The notes: a model not told the origin generated them from the letters alone. Numbered from the stretch's first letter, positions 1 to 9,124 are shown. The stretch: DNA of 64,000 nucleotides from Lachnospiraceae bacterium (GCA_018365895.1 JAGZJD010000003.1:1-64000), one strand, 5' to 3'. Numbers and translations: made by a program.

Positions 1-246
1 AATGGAGAGCAGGTTGACAGCAAAAATATAAAGAAACATAAAAACGATGTGTTCCGATTAGCACAGTTAATCACAGCCAATACAAGGCAAGTTCTCAGTC
101 CGGAAATAGCAGAGGATATGAAAAAGTTCTTATCTGAAATAGCTGATGAAACAGTGGATTTAAAGTCCTTGGGTATAAGAGGAACAGATAAGCAGAAAAT
201 GACAGATATGTTGTACCAGTGTTATGGGTTGAAGGATAATATATAG
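1..246 (+). CDS. C-terminal end of an AbiEii/AbiGii-type nucleotidyltransferase (cut by window edge)
   Basis: The frame is open from the first base and ends at a TAG at 244-246, so only the last 81 residues are visible. The tail contains DSKNIKKHKNDVFRL followed by an acidic helix and a DLKSLGIRG motif. This resembles, from memory, the C-terminal helical part of AbiEii-like nucleotidyltransferases, the toxin half of type IV toxin-antitoxin systems. The catalytic nucleotidyltransferase core lies outside the window, so the assignment rests on the tail alone. No antitoxin-like gene follows. A terminator-like hairpin lies about 145 bp downstream. Confidence 0.5.
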   Translation, partial: NGEQVDSKNIKKHKNDVFRLAQLITANTRQVLSPEIAEDMKKFLSEIADETVDLKSLGIRGTDKQKMTDMLYQCYGLKDNI

Positions 247-765
247 TACAAGTGTTCTTAAAGATTTTGGACTCAGTGAATCCAAAATCCATGCGGTTAT
301 TATTGAAGATTTATATATTGCAGGATAAAATTTATTGAACAAAAAAGCCTTTATAGGTTGTAATTTTCAATGAAAATATTGAAAGATACTGAGGTGTTAG
401 CAAATTGCGACACCTCTTTTCTTTTGCGAAAAACCTACTTGAAAAATTTGGATAATCAAACTTCGTGAGGGGTTGCCAAACTTTTTGAGGGTCTTTCGTG
501 AGGGTTTTGCAGAAATTGATCGGTAATAGAGCTCTGGGGTCTGGAAGAAGTTGTAAAGAGCCATGAAGAAGCGTTGCTGCATGTTTGACAGCGGGAAGCC
601 TGCTCATATCAAGTCTGGTGTTAACATCGGTAGTATCCGAAATGTTTGTGAATGAACACACATATATTTTATAGATTTATGCAGATAATATAGGAGAAGA
701 AGCACCGGACGATTGTGCCAGAATGAGCTGATCAGATGATGCTTTTTATTTTGGGGAGGTGGATT
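247..765. other. Gene-poor spacer with decayed sequence
   Basis: No supported gene. A 27-codon open stretch at 245-328 (reading VLKDFGLSESKIHAVIIEDL) lacks a start and looks like a remnant. A terminator hairpin sits at 391-424. The 10-mer TTCGTGAGGG occurs twice, at 462-471 and 495-504. A minus-strand open frame crosses 332-661, but it has no ribosome site and no recognisable motif, so I do not call it. Confidence 0.5.
391..424 (+). terminator. Rho-independent terminator
   Basis: GAGGTGT (391-397) pairs with ACACCTC (410-416), followed by TTTTCTTTT. It probably ends transcription of the nucleotidyltransferase gene. Confidence 0.6.
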
Positions 766-1303
766 ATGGCAGAGATAAATAGCAGAAAAGCTGCAATTAT
801 CGGTTGCGGATTTGTCGGCGCAGCATCGGCATTTGCATGTGGATAGCCGTTCTGTTCATGCATTTATTATCGGGGAGCATGGAGACAGTGAAATTGCGGC
901 GTGGAGCAGCGCGAATATATCGGGAATCCCGCTTCGGAATTTCTGTGAACTGAATGGGCACACGAGTCATGAAGAAGCGATGAGAGAGATTGGGGAAGGT
1001 GTGAAAAACAGCGCTTACCATATTATAGAGAAGAAGGGGGCAACATATTATGGCATTGCCATGTCTGTGCGAAGAATCTGTGAGGCAATCGTGCGTGATG
1101 AAAAAACGATTTTGCCGGTATCGAGCATACAACACGACAATCACGGAATTTCAGGTATTGCTCTCAGTATGCCTGCAATTGTCGGAAAAGATGGTATAGA
1201 AGGAACAGTTCCGATCAGTTTGAACAGCCAGGAGGAAGAAGCGCTGCAACATTCGGCGGAGACATTAGAAAATATAATCCGGGAAAATCTTCTATCTACG
1301 TAA
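766..1303 (+). pseudogene. ldh: L-lactate dehydrogenase pseudogene (internal deletion and frameshift)
   Basis: A good ribosome site (GGGGAGGTGG, 753-762) precedes ATG 766. The first frame gives MAEINSRKAAIIGCGFVGAA, the start of an LDH Rossmann fold, and stops at 846. The rest of LDH continues in another frame from about 830 to 1303, starting HLHVDSRSVHA and keeping the IIGEHGDSE segment with the catalytic histidine. About 130-150 residues of the usual ~315 are missing: most of the NAD-binding domain, the substrate loop and the arginine/aspartate active-site residues. The junction falls in CATTTGCA, which fits both reading frames (AFA and HLH). No functional enzyme is expected. Confidence 0.9.
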
Positions 1304-1348
1304 ATTAAAAAGTGAATAACGATTAAGTCAAGGGCGGAGGTGTAAAAT

Positions 1349-1648
1349 ATGTCAAGTACAATACAAATTCGTGTCGATGATGAGCTAAAAACGAAATCTG
1401 ATCAGCTTTTTAAAGATCTTGGAACAGATACAACTACGGCGATTAGAATGTTTTTAACACAAGCTGTGGCAAATAATGGTTTTCCATTTGAAATTAAAAG
1501 AATCGTACGAAGTCCATATAATCCTATGACGGAAGAGGAGATTTTAGAAAAACTGGAGAAATCCAGAGAGTCAGCGACAAAGGGAAATTACAAATCAGCG
1601 GAAGCAGTTGTTTCAGAACTGAGGGGAAAATTTGGTGTTCATAGATAA
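1349..1648 (+). CDS. RelB/DinJ-family ribbon-helix-helix antitoxin (orphan)
   Basis: A 99-residue protein. The N-terminus (TIQIRVDDELK, then TTAIRMFLTQAV) is a ribbon-helix-helix DNA-binding fold typical of RelB/DinJ antitoxins, which repress their own promoter and neutralise RelE/YafQ-type mRNA interferases. The C-terminal half is charged and probably disordered, as expected for toxin binding. A GGCGGAGGTG ribosome site lies just upstream. No RelE/YafQ gene follows: the next 175 bp hold only a terminator before a convergent LacI gene. Either the toxin has been lost or the antitoxin acts on a toxin elsewhere. Confidence 0.8.
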   Translation: MSSTIQIRVDDELKTKSDQLFKDLGTDTTTAIRMFLTQAVANNGFPFEIKRIVRSPYNPMTEEEILEKLEKSRESATKGNYKSAEAVVSELRGKFGVHR

Positions 1649-1735
1649 TATATTTCATGAACTTCAAGACTACGAAAACCAAATGATATAAAATGGAAAT
1701 AACGAAATAAAGGAAAAGTATATTCATACAAAACA

Positions 1736-1795
1736 GACCACCGGCTAAGTGATATGATACCCTCAAGTAGGATACCAAAGCCGGTGGTCTTGTTT
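1736..1795. terminator. Bidirectional terminator between antitoxin and LacI genes
   Basis: GACCACCGGCT (1736-1746) pairs with AGCCGGTGGTC (1779-1789) over a 32-nt loop. T-rich sequence follows on the plus strand and TGTTTTG on the minus strand, so it can serve both convergent genes. Confidence 0.65.
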
Positions 1796-1823
1796 CATTA
1801 AAATACGAACCTCTCAGTCGAAT

Positions 1824-2852
1824 TTAGTCATCAGTTGTTTCACGACGAATTAGAACAGGTGTAATTTGTCTGTGAATAGGTTCTTTTAATGGTGTCGGTT
1901 TTCTTTTTTTCATTTCATTCATTTGAAGAACTAAAAGTTCTAAAGCAGATTTTGCGATTTTATCAATTTGCTGACCGATGGTTGTAATTGGGATGATTGC
2001 TTCGTTGGCAATTGGAGAGTTATCGAATCCAACAATTTGATAATCTTCCGGCAGTTTTCCGTATTTTTGGAAAATTAGATTTAGAAAAATATTGGCATAA
2101 GTGTCATTCGCAAGGAATACGCCTTTTTTCTTATCGGAATAAGAGCTATCAATCTGTTCAAATACTTTTCGGATTGCATTATAAGTTGTTTCATAATTAT
2201 AACCAAGATCTTGAAGCATTAAATGATACGGAATATTGTATTCTTTACAAGTATCTTCAAAGCCCCTGATACGATTATAAGAGGGAATCTGCTCAGGGAC
2301 AGGAACATTTACATGGATGAGGATATCGCATTGATTTCGTATCAAAAGATTCGTTGCCTGCACAGCCCCCATATAATTGTCCGTATTTACACTGCAGATG
2401 TGTTCTGCTTCCCGCTCAATTGCAACTATTGGAATATGATAAGAAGCAAGTTCTTTTGAAGAGAAGGTATGACTTAATATAATGAGCCCTTCGATTTTAT
2501 ATGCCATCAGTTCATCTAAATATTGCTGTTCTAATTCTTTTTTATCACTGCTTACAAAAACAAGAAATTTATAATGATAATCTGAATAGCTGGATAAAAT
2601 TTGATTTAACATTTCAGAATAATAGTGAAGATACAGATTAGGTATAATGATTCCAATAAATTCACTTTTTCCATTTGCTAATACTTTTGCAAGTTTATTT
2701 TCTTGATAACCCAGTTCTTCTAATGCTTTTGCAATTTTTTCCTGATTCTTCAGGGTTAGAGAGTCAGGCTGATTAAAATATCGTGATATTGTGGTTTTTG
2801 AAAAATTAGTATATTTTGCAATATCTGCAAATGTTACATTCTTTTTACCCAT
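1824..2852 (-). CDS. LacI-family transcriptional regulator of the sucrose/fructoside operon
   Basis: 342 residues, the normal LacI length. Residues 6-26 (VTFADIAKYTNFSKTTISRYF) are the LacI helix-turn-helix. The hinge-helix region follows, then a periplasmic-binding-protein-like effector domain (FIGIIIPNL at about 65). It is divergent from the ABC-GH32-fructokinase operon, and the shared intergenic region holds GTAACCGGTTAC-type palindromes typical of this family. It is therefore the likely local repressor, released by a sugar or sugar phosphate. The effector cannot be read from sequence. Confidence 0.9.
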   Translation of the reverse strand: MGKKNVTFADIAKYTNFSKTTISRYFNQPDSLTLKNQEKIAKALEELGYQENKLAKVLANGKSEFIGIIIPNLYLHYYSEMLNQILSSYSDYHYKFLVFVSSDKKELEQQYLDELMAYKIEGLIILSHTFSSKELASYHIPIVAIEREAEHICSVNTDNYMGAVQATNLLIRNQCDILIHVNVPVPEQIPSYNRIRGFEDTCKEYNIPYHLMLQDLGYNYETTYNAIRKVFEQIDSSYSDKKKGVFLANDTYANIFLNLIFQKYGKLPEDYQIVGFDNSPIANEAIIPITTIGQQIDKIAKSALELLVLQMNEMKKRKPTPLKEPIHRQITPVLIRRETTDD

Positions 2853-2920
2853 AATTTAAAACTCCTGTACTATAAACTCCTTTTAGTATATCAAGAAGAA
2901 AAGGAAAAAGCAATGTAAAA

Positions 2921-2944
2921 ATAACTGGTTATGTAACCGGTTAT
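2921..2944. promoter_or_regulatory. LacI operator region O1
   Basis: Two adjacent near-identical sites, ATAACTGGTTAT (2921-2932) and GTAACCGGTTAT (2933-2944), match the O2 palindrome downstream. They sit between the LacI gene start and the operon promoter and could control both. Confidence 0.7.
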
Positions 2945-2971
2945 TTTTTAGTGGGAATATTGGAATTAATA

Positions 2972-3000
2972 TTGACATTCTTAATATTATTGTGTACTAT
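2972..3000 (+). promoter_or_regulatory. Promoter of the sucrose operon
   Basis: TTGACA (2972-2977), a 17-nt spacer and TACTAT (2995-3000). Transcription would start near 3007, directly beside operator O2. Confidence 0.75.
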
Positions 3001-3009
3001 TAAGTTAGA

Positions 3010-3025
3010 AAGTAACCGGTTACTT
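3010..3025. promoter_or_regulatory. LacI operator O2, perfect 16-bp palindrome
   Basis: AAGTAACCGGTTACTT is perfectly symmetric with the central CG typical of LacI-family operators. It lies at about +4 to +19 relative to the predicted start, so bound repressor would block transcription. A further half-site, ACCAGTTACTT, follows at 3028-3038. Confidence 0.8.
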
Positions 3026-3075
3026 TACCAGTTACTTAATCGGCTTAGAAATGAGAAAATGGAGGAAGAATTGAA

Positions 3076-4014
3076 ATGAGAGCAGTTACAAAAAAGAAAG
3101 CTGTTTCTAAAAAGCAAACGTTTGCACAGAAATTGAGCTATGTAAAGAAAAATTGGCAGCTATATCTGTTTTTTTTGATGCCGGCACTTCTTTTGACAAT
3201 TATTTTCAAATACATTCCTATGAGTGGGGTATTGATTGCATTTGAAGATTATAATGTCATAGATGGAGTTTTCGGCAGTAAATGGGTAGGATTAGAGTAT
3301 TTTAGAAGATTTTTATCATCTCCGGATTTTATGAATTATTTATTGAATACTTTGAAACTAAGTGTTTATGGATTGTTGTGGGGATTTCCGGTACCGATTA
3401 TTCTTGCACTGCTATTAAATCGTATTCGCAGAGCCGGAATAAGAAAGAAAATTCAATTATTAATCTATGCTCCGAATTTTATCTCCGTAATTGTTTTATG
3501 TGGAATGGTCCGTATGTTTCTTTCCCCTGTCGGTCCGATCAATGGAATATTAGGAATTGAAGCTAACTGGATGACAATGCCGGAATCTTTTCGAACAATC
3601 TACATTGCGAGCAGCATCTGGCAGACGGCTGGCTGGTCATCTATTATGTATACCGCTGCATTATCGAATGCGAGCAAAGATTTAGAAGAAGCGGCAATTG
3701 TGGATGGTGCAAATATTTTTCAGCAGATTCGCTATGTCGAACTTCCGGCGATTAAAAATATTATTGTAATTCAATTTATTTTACAGGCAGGAAATATTAT
3801 GAGCATCGGATTTGAAAAAGCGTTTGCCTTACAGACAGATATGAACTTGCCTGCATCAGAAATTCTTTCTACATATGTATATCGAATCGGACTTTTAAAT
3901 GGAGATTATGGATATTCAACAGCAGTTGGATTGTTTAACTCTATTATCAATGTAATTTTATTGATTGCGGTAAACTGGATTGTAAAAAAATTGAATGATG
4001 GAGAAGGATTATAG
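3076..4014 (+). CDS. ABC sugar transporter permease, LplB/UgpA type
   Basis: 312 residues with about six membrane helices. The inner-membrane permease signature loop is at about residues 198-220 (EEAAIVDGANIFQQIRYVELP), where the ATPase docks. It is the first gene of an operon with a second permease 11 bp downstream, a binding lipoprotein, a GH32 enzyme and a fructokinase, so it should import sucrose or short fructosides. ATG 3076 follows GGAGGAAGAATTGAA. No ATPase gene is present here; importers of this class usually share an MsmK/UgpC-type ATPase encoded elsewhere. Confidence 0.9.
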   Translation: MRAVTKKKAVSKKQTFAQKLSYVKKNWQLYLFFLMPALLLTIIFKYIPMSGVLIAFEDYNVIDGVFGSKWVGLEYFRRFLSSPDFMNYLLNTLKLSVYGLLWGFPVPIILALLLNRIRRAGIRKKIQLLIYAPNFISVIVLCGMVRMFLSPVGPINGILGIEANWMTMPESFRTIYIASSIWQTAGWSSIMYTAALSNASKDLEEAAIVDGANIFQQIRYVELPAIKNIIVIQFILQAGNIMSIGFEKAFALQTDMNLPASEILSTYVYRIGLLNGDYGYSTAVGLFNSIINVILLIAVNWIVKKLNDGEGL

Positions 4015-4025
4015 GAGGTCTCAGA

Positions 4026-4922
4026 ATGGAAACGAAAAGAAAAATGAAGCTTGGAACATCTGATAAATTGCTTCTGGGATTTGGATATCTTATACTTGGA
4101 ATCTTTGTCCTTGCAGTAATTGTTCCGCTTGTATATGTTGTTGTAGCTTCTTTTATGGATCCAAACGTATTGAATAGTCAGGGAATCAGTCTGAATTTTA
4201 AAAACTGGACATTGAATGCATATCAAAGAGTGTTGGAAAATGAAATGATATGGAGAGGATTTTTAAATTCTTTCTTTTACTCAGTAGCATTTACAGTGAT
4301 TTCGGTTTTTGTGACAATGCTGGCAGCTTATCCAATGTCAAAAAAAGAATTTGTAGGAAGAAAATTTTTCAACGCACTTTTTTTGATTACAATGTTCTTT
4401 GGAGGCGGATTGATTCCAACATTTATTTTGGTAAATCAGCTGCATATGGTTAATACGATTTGGGCAATTTTGCTTCCGGGTGCATTTAATGTATGGAATA
4501 TGATTTTAGCAAGAACGTACTATCAATCTATCCCAAAAGAATTACGGGAAGCTTCAGCAATTGACGGTTCAAATGAAATACAGCATTTCTTTAAAATTAT
4601 GCTGCCGGTATGTAAGCCGATTCTTGCGGTATTAGCATTATGGTCTTTTGTCGGAATGTGGAATAGTTATTTTGACGCTATGATCTATTTGAATGATGCT
4701 GATTTGCAGCCGCTGCAGTTAGTATTGCGATCTATTTTAGTTCAGAATACACCGCAGCCTGGTATGATTGCTGATATTCAAAGTACAGCAGAAATGGCAA
4801 AAGTTGCAGAATTACTTAAATATGCAACGATTGTAGTATCCAGCCTTCCACTATTGATTATGTATCCATTTTTCCAAAAATATTTTGATCAGGGAATTAT
4901 GGTTGGTTCAGTGAAAGGGTAA
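4026..4922 (+). CDS. ABC sugar transporter permease, YtcP/UgpE type
   Basis: 298 residues and about six membrane helices. The docking loop is around residues 175-200 (ELREASAIDGSNEIQHFFKI) and the C-terminus ends GIMVGSVKG, the usual ending of YtcP-type permeases. It pairs with the preceding permease to form the membrane channel of the sucrose/fructoside importer. It starts 11 bp after that gene behind AGGAGGTC. Only the general sugar-importer class is certain; the substrate is inferred from the downstream enzymes. Confidence 0.9.
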   Translation: METKRKMKLGTSDKLLLGFGYLILGIFVLAVIVPLVYVVVASFMDPNVLNSQGISLNFKNWTLNAYQRVLENEMIWRGFLNSFFYSVAFTVISVFVTMLAAYPMSKKEFVGRKFFNALFLITMFFGGGLIPTFILVNQLHMVNTIWAILLPGAFNVWNMILARTYYQSIPKELREASAIDGSNEIQHFFKIMLPVCKPILAVLALWSFVGMWNSYFDAMIYLNDADLQPLQLVLRSILVQNTPQPGMIADIQSTAEMAKVAELLKYATIVVSSLPLLIMYPFFQKYFDQGIMVGSVKG

Positions 4923-4937
4923 TAGGAGGAATTGAAA

Positions 4938-6629
4938 ATGAAGAAAAGAATAAAGTCAATCGTTGCACTAGGTCTTTCTTTGATGTTGATGATTTCAGCA
5001 GCAGGATGTGGAAAAAGAGAACGAATGGAAGCTGAAATTGATCCAGATACTCCAATTGAAGAAGTTTCATTTCCGTTGAAAGAAAAAACAGAGTTGTCAT
5101 TCATTACAAACGCACCGGCAACATCTACGCAGGAACCAAATGAAAGAGCTATTTTTAAAAGATTAGAAAAACAGACAAATGTACATATTGATTGGACATG
5201 TTTTGTTGCAGATCAGTTTGCAGATAAAAAGAACCTTGCGCTTGCACAATTTGGAAATCTTCCGGATGGGTTATTTAATGCGGGAATGAATGACTATGAC
5301 ATATTACGTTATGCGAAACAGGGAATTATTATACCTGTTGAGAAATTAATTGATAAATACATGCCTAATTTGCAGAAGGTTTTTGAAAAATATCCAGAGT
5401 ATCGAACTATGTGTACGGCTCCTGACGGGCATATCTATTCTTTCCCATGGATTGAACAGTTAGGGGAAGGAAAGGAAGCCATTCAGGCAATTGGCAATAT
5501 TCCGTATATTAATAAAAAATGGTTGGATTATTTAGGATTGGAAATACCGAAATCAACAGAAGAGTTGGAAGAAGTGTTGATTTCATTCAGAGATCATGCA
5601 GAAGAGCTAGAGAAAGAATTTGCCATCGAGGGAAAAGTAATCCCAATGTCTTTTATCATTAATAATGGGGATCAGGATCCTGGAATTTTAATCAACGGAT
5701 TTGGTGAAGGGTATGGAGATACGGGAGACCATTTTGCTGTGACTGATGAAGGAAAAGTAATATATACGACTGTACAGGAAGGATATAAAGAAGGTATTAA
5801 ATGGCTGCATGGACTCGTGGAACAAAAACTGGTAGATCCAGAAGCTTTCACACAGGAGTGGTCTACTTATGTAGCGAAAGGAAAAAGTCATCGATATGGA
5901 CTTTGTTTTACATGGGATATTTCAAACATTGACAATTACGAGGATTATGTGATGCTTCCGGCATTGGCAGGACCGGATGGTCTAGTCAATGTAACACGGC
6001 AAAACAATAGTGAAACGAGTGGATTTGATCGAGGAAGATGTGTTTTGACAACAAGTTGTAAAAATACAGCGTTAGCTGCCGCCTGGATTGACCAGATGTA
6101 TGCTCCGCTCCAATCTCCACAGAATAACTGGGGAACTTATGGGGAAAAAGATTCTTTTAACATTTTTGAAATGACAACAACAGAAACCGGAGAAAAAATG
6201 TTGAAACATATGGATCTTGGAGGAGAATCACCGGTAGAAGTAAGAGAAGCTCAATCGGTAAATGGTCCGCTGGCAATATTAAATGAATATTATGACGTAT
6301 ATGTGACACAACCGGCAGATGCAAAATGGCGTTTAGATAATATGCATGAAACATATCTAAAAGATATGCACAGTAAATATGTATATCCAAATGTATTTAT
6401 GAGCATTGACGATACGAATAAAGTGTCACAGTATGATACAGATATAAAAAAATATGCGGAGCAGAAAAAAGCAGACTGGATTTTGAACGGAAACATTGAA
6501 GAAGAATGGGATAGCTATTTAAAGAAAATGGAACAGTATGGTCTGTCTGATTATCTGGCAATAAAACAAAAATATTTTGATCAGTATCAAGCGTCTTTAG
6601 CAAATGAAGATTTAGAAGAAAAGGAGTAA
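4938..6629 (+). CDS. Extracellular solute-binding lipoprotein of the sucrose importer
   Basis: 563 residues. A lysine-rich start, a hydrophobic segment and the lipobox SAAGC (cysteine at about residue 25) mark a lipoprotein anchored outside the membrane. The length fits the large LplA-type binding proteins. I chose ATG 4938 rather than the in-frame TTG at 4932, because AGGAGGA (4924-4930) lies 7 nt upstream of the ATG. It lies between the permeases and GH32, and its stop is 4 bp from the GH32 start. It should capture sucrose or short fructans and deliver them to the permeases. Confidence 0.9.
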   Translation: MKKRIKSIVALGLSLMLMISAAGCGKRERMEAEIDPDTPIEEVSFPLKEKTELSFITNAPATSTQEPNERAIFKRLEKQTNVHIDWTCFVADQFADKKNLALAQFGNLPDGLFNAGMNDYDILRYAKQGIIIPVEKLIDKYMPNLQKVFEKYPEYRTMCTAPDGHIYSFPWIEQLGEGKEAIQAIGNIPYINKKWLDYLGLEIPKSTEELEEVLISFRDHAEELEKEFAIEGKVIPMSFIINNGDQDPGILINGFGEGYGDTGDHFAVTDEGKVIYTTVQEGYKEGIKWLHGLVEQKLVDPEAFTQEWSTYVAKGKSHRYGLCFTWDISNIDNYEDYVMLPALAGPDGLVNVTRQNNSETSGFDRGRCVLTTSCKNTALAAAWIDQMYAPLQSPQNNWGTYGEKDSFNIFEMTTTETGEKMLKHMDLGGESPVEVREAQSVNGPLAILNEYYDVYVTQPADAKWRLDNMHETYLKDMHSKYVYPNVFMSIDDTNKVSQYDTDIKKYAEQKKADWILNGNIEEEWDSYLKKMEQYGLSDYLAIKQKYFDQYQASLANEDLEEKE

Positions 6630-6632
6630 ACT

Positions 6633-8099
6633 ATGAAAGATGAATTAAAGAAAGCCCGGGAATATGAAAGAGAAGAGCAAAAAAGAATTCCAGAGGGTGA
6701 AAAACCTTTATTTCATGTGACACCGCCGATTGGATGGATGAATGATCCGAATGGATTTTCTTTTTATCAAGGAAAGATACATCTGTTTTATCAGTATCAT
6801 CCTTATACGCGAGACTGGGGACCTATGCATTGGGGACACAGTATTTCAGAGGATATGATATCTTGGGAAATGATGCCGGCAGCCATGGCGCCGGATCAAG
6901 AATATGACAGAATGGGCTGTTTTTCAGGAAGTGCGATTGAAAAAGACGGAAAGCATGTACTTGTTTATACCGGAGTAAGTAAACAGAACATGTCGGATGG
7001 TACAACGGAAGAACGACAGAATCAGTGTATTGCCTATGGAGATGGAATAACTTATAATAAATATGAGCATAATCCGGTAATTACAGGTGATATGCTGCCA
7101 GAAGGATGCAACCGCATTGATTTTCGAGATCCGAAAGTGTGGAAAAAGGGAGATACTTATTATTTAGTCGTAGGAAATAAAAATAAAGACGAAAAGGGAC
7201 AAGTGGTTCTTTTTTCAAGCGATGATCTGGAAAACTGGAAATTTGAAACTATATTAGCAGAAAACACCACCGGAAAAATAGGAACAATGTGGGAATGCCC
7301 TGATTTCTTCGAATTAGATGATTCCTATTTTTTGATTTGTTCTCCACAAAATATGAAAGCGGAAAAATATAAATTTCACAATGGTCATAATTCCGTATAT
7401 TTTTCAGGTAGATATAATGAAAATACACATGAATTTCAAAAGGAAGAAGCAAAGTTATTAGATTATGGGTTAGATTTTTATGCACCGCAGACAACAGAAT
7501 TGCCGGATGGGAGACGTGTTTTAATCGCATGGATGAAATCCTGGGATGCAAATATGATACCAGATGATCAAATATGGCAGGGAATGATGACATTACCGAG
7601 AGAATTACGATATAGAAATGGTATATTACTGCAATCTCCGGTGGCTGAATTGAAAAATTATCGTAAGAATGAGTGCAATATTGAAAATCAAAAAATTTCC
7701 GGCAGAGTTCAACTTGAAGGGATAAAGGGAAGAATATTAGATCTTACCGTAGAGATTAAAGCAGGCGAATTTGATTGTTTTGGCATAGAATTGGCTCACA
7801 ATAAAGAATATACGACAACCTATACATATAATAGGAAACAAGGAATTATGGAGGTGGATCGTACTTATTGTGGTGTGACAAAAGATGTAGTATGTCAGAG
7901 AACGTGGAAGCTGCCGGAAGAAGGAGAAAACCTAAAACTCCGGTTTATCATGGACAGACAATCGATAGAGTTATTCATTAATGAGGGAGAACAGGTTGTA
8001 ACAACTGCAATTTGTACGCCACAGGAAGCAGATGAGATTGAATTTTTCTGTGATGGTATTGCCACGATTAATGTAGAAAAATATGATATTATACTTTAA
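6633..8099 (+). CDS. GH32 sucrose-6-phosphate hydrolase / beta-fructofuranosidase
   Basis: 488 residues with no signal peptide, so cytoplasmic. The three GH32 signatures are present: WMNDPNG (residues 35-41, nucleophile Asp38), RDP (165-167, transition-state aspartate 166) and WECPDFF (220-226, acid/base Glu221). A five-bladed propeller is followed by a C-terminal beta-sandwich. It cleaves the fructosyl bond of sucrose or short fructooligosaccharides. The transporter is an ABC importer rather than a PTS, so the substrate may be unphosphorylated and sucrase/invertase may describe it better than sucrose-6-phosphate hydrolase. A ribosome site overlaps the end of the binding-protein gene. Confidence 0.92.
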   Translation: MKDELKKAREYEREEQKRIPEGEKPLFHVTPPIGWMNDPNGFSFYQGKIHLFYQYHPYTRDWGPMHWGHSISEDMISWEMMPAAMAPDQEYDRMGCFSGSAIEKDGKHVLVYTGVSKQNMSDGTTEERQNQCIAYGDGITYNKYEHNPVITGDMLPEGCNRIDFRDPKVWKKGDTYYLVVGNKNKDEKGQVVLFSSDDLENWKFETILAENTTGKIGTMWECPDFFELDDSYFLICSPQNMKAEKYKFHNGHNSVYFSGRYNENTHEFQKEEAKLLDYGLDFYAPQTTELPDGRRVLIAWMKSWDANMIPDDQIWQGMMTLPRELRYRNGILLQSPVAELKNYRKNECNIENQKISGRVQLEGIKGRILDLTVEIKAGEFDCFGIELAHNKEYTTTYTYNRKQGIMEVDRTYCGVTKDVVCQRTWKLPEEGENLKLRFIMDRQSIELFINEGEQVVTTAICTPQEADEIEFFCDGIATINVEKYDIIL

Positions 8100-8114
8100 A
8101 ATGGAGGAAATCAA

Positions 8115-9065
8115 ATGGATGTAGTAGCATTGGGAGAATTACTGATTGATTTTACAGAAAATGGGGTTAGCAGTCAGGGAAATCAGATTTTTGAAGCAAA
8201 TTCAGGCGGTGCTCCATGCAATGTGCTTGCAATGTTAAACAAGTTGGGAAAGAAAACAGCATTTATAGGCAAAGTGGGAAACGATCAATTTGGTACACTG
8301 CTTCGTAAGACATTAAATGAAGTCGGGATTGATACATCAAATCTTTTTACAGACGATGAAGTAAATACAACACTTGCATTTGTTCATACACTGGAAGATG
8401 GAGATCGGGAATTTTCTTTTTACCGTAATCCGGGAGCGGATATGATGTTGACAGAAGACGAAATTGATGAGGAGTTCCTTTCACAGGCGAAAATCTTCCA
8501 TTTTGGGACATTGTCTATGACACAGGATGAGGTTAGAGCAGCAACAAAGAAAGCTGTGAAGTCAGCAAAGCAGAGTGGGGCACTAATTTCATTTGATCCC
8601 AATTTACGAGAGCCGTTATGGAGTTCATTAGAACTGGCAAAAGAGCAGATGGAGTATGGATTTTCTCAATGCGACATTTTGAAAATATCAGATAATGAGA
8701 TACAATTTGTATCCGGAAAAGAAGATTACGATGAAGGAATTAAATACCTTCAAGAAAAATATCAGATTCCATTGATTTTGCTGACAATGGGAAAAGAGGG
8801 AAGTCGTGCGTATTACAAAGGGATGCGAGTAGAGCGCAGTGGTTTTTCTGTGAAAACGATCGAAACAACAGGCGCCGGAGATACATTTGGCGGGAGTGCG
8901 CTGAATTATATATTAGAGCATGATTTTTATAATCTGACAGAAGAACAATTGGGAGAACTTTTAGTATTTGCAAACGCAGCGGCAGCGCTTGTCACAACAA
9001 AAAAAGGTGCGCTTCTGGCAATGCCGGAACGTAAGGAAATCGAAAGAATTATGTTAGATAAATAG
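8115..9065 (+). CDS. Fructokinase, PfkB family
   Basis: 316 residues. It opens DVVALGELLIDF, has the substrate-binding NSGGAPCNV segment (29-37) and the PfkB signature ETTGAGDTFGG (250-260) with catalytic Asp256. It phosphorylates the fructose released by the GH32 enzyme encoded 16 bp upstream, feeding it into glycolysis. This completes a compact import-hydrolyse-phosphorylate pathway. ATG 8115 follows ATGGAGGAAATCAA. A terminator lies 17 bp after the stop. Confidence 0.9.
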   Translation: MDVVALGELLIDFTENGVSSQGNQIFEANSGGAPCNVLAMLNKLGKKTAFIGKVGNDQFGTLLRKTLNEVGIDTSNLFTDDEVNTTLAFVHTLEDGDREFSFYRNPGADMMLTEDEIDEEFLSQAKIFHFGTLSMTQDEVRAATKKAVKSAKQSGALISFDPNLREPLWSSLELAKEQMEYGFSQCDILKISDNEIQFVSGKEDYDEGIKYLQEKYQIPLILLTMGKEGSRAYYKGMRVERSGFSVKTIETTGAGDTFGGSALNYILEHDFYNLTEEQLGELLVFANAAAALVTTKKGALLAMPERKEIERIMLDK

Positions 9066-9081
9066 CGGACAAGGTATAGAT

Positions 9082-9124
9082 AACAGTTGGATGTGTCATA
9101 AATGGTACACCCAGCTGTTTTTCT
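9082..9124 (+). terminator. Terminator of the sucrose operon
   Basis: Hairpin of AACAGTTGG (9082-9090) with CCAGCTGTT (9110-9118), one G-U pair, extended inward by imperfect pairing and followed by TTTTCTGTTT. Confidence 0.7.

Noticed and set aside
332..661. 109-codon minus-strand open frame
   Set aside because: No ribosome site, no recognisable motif, and it crosses a plus-strand terminator hairpin. A chance open frame is more likely.
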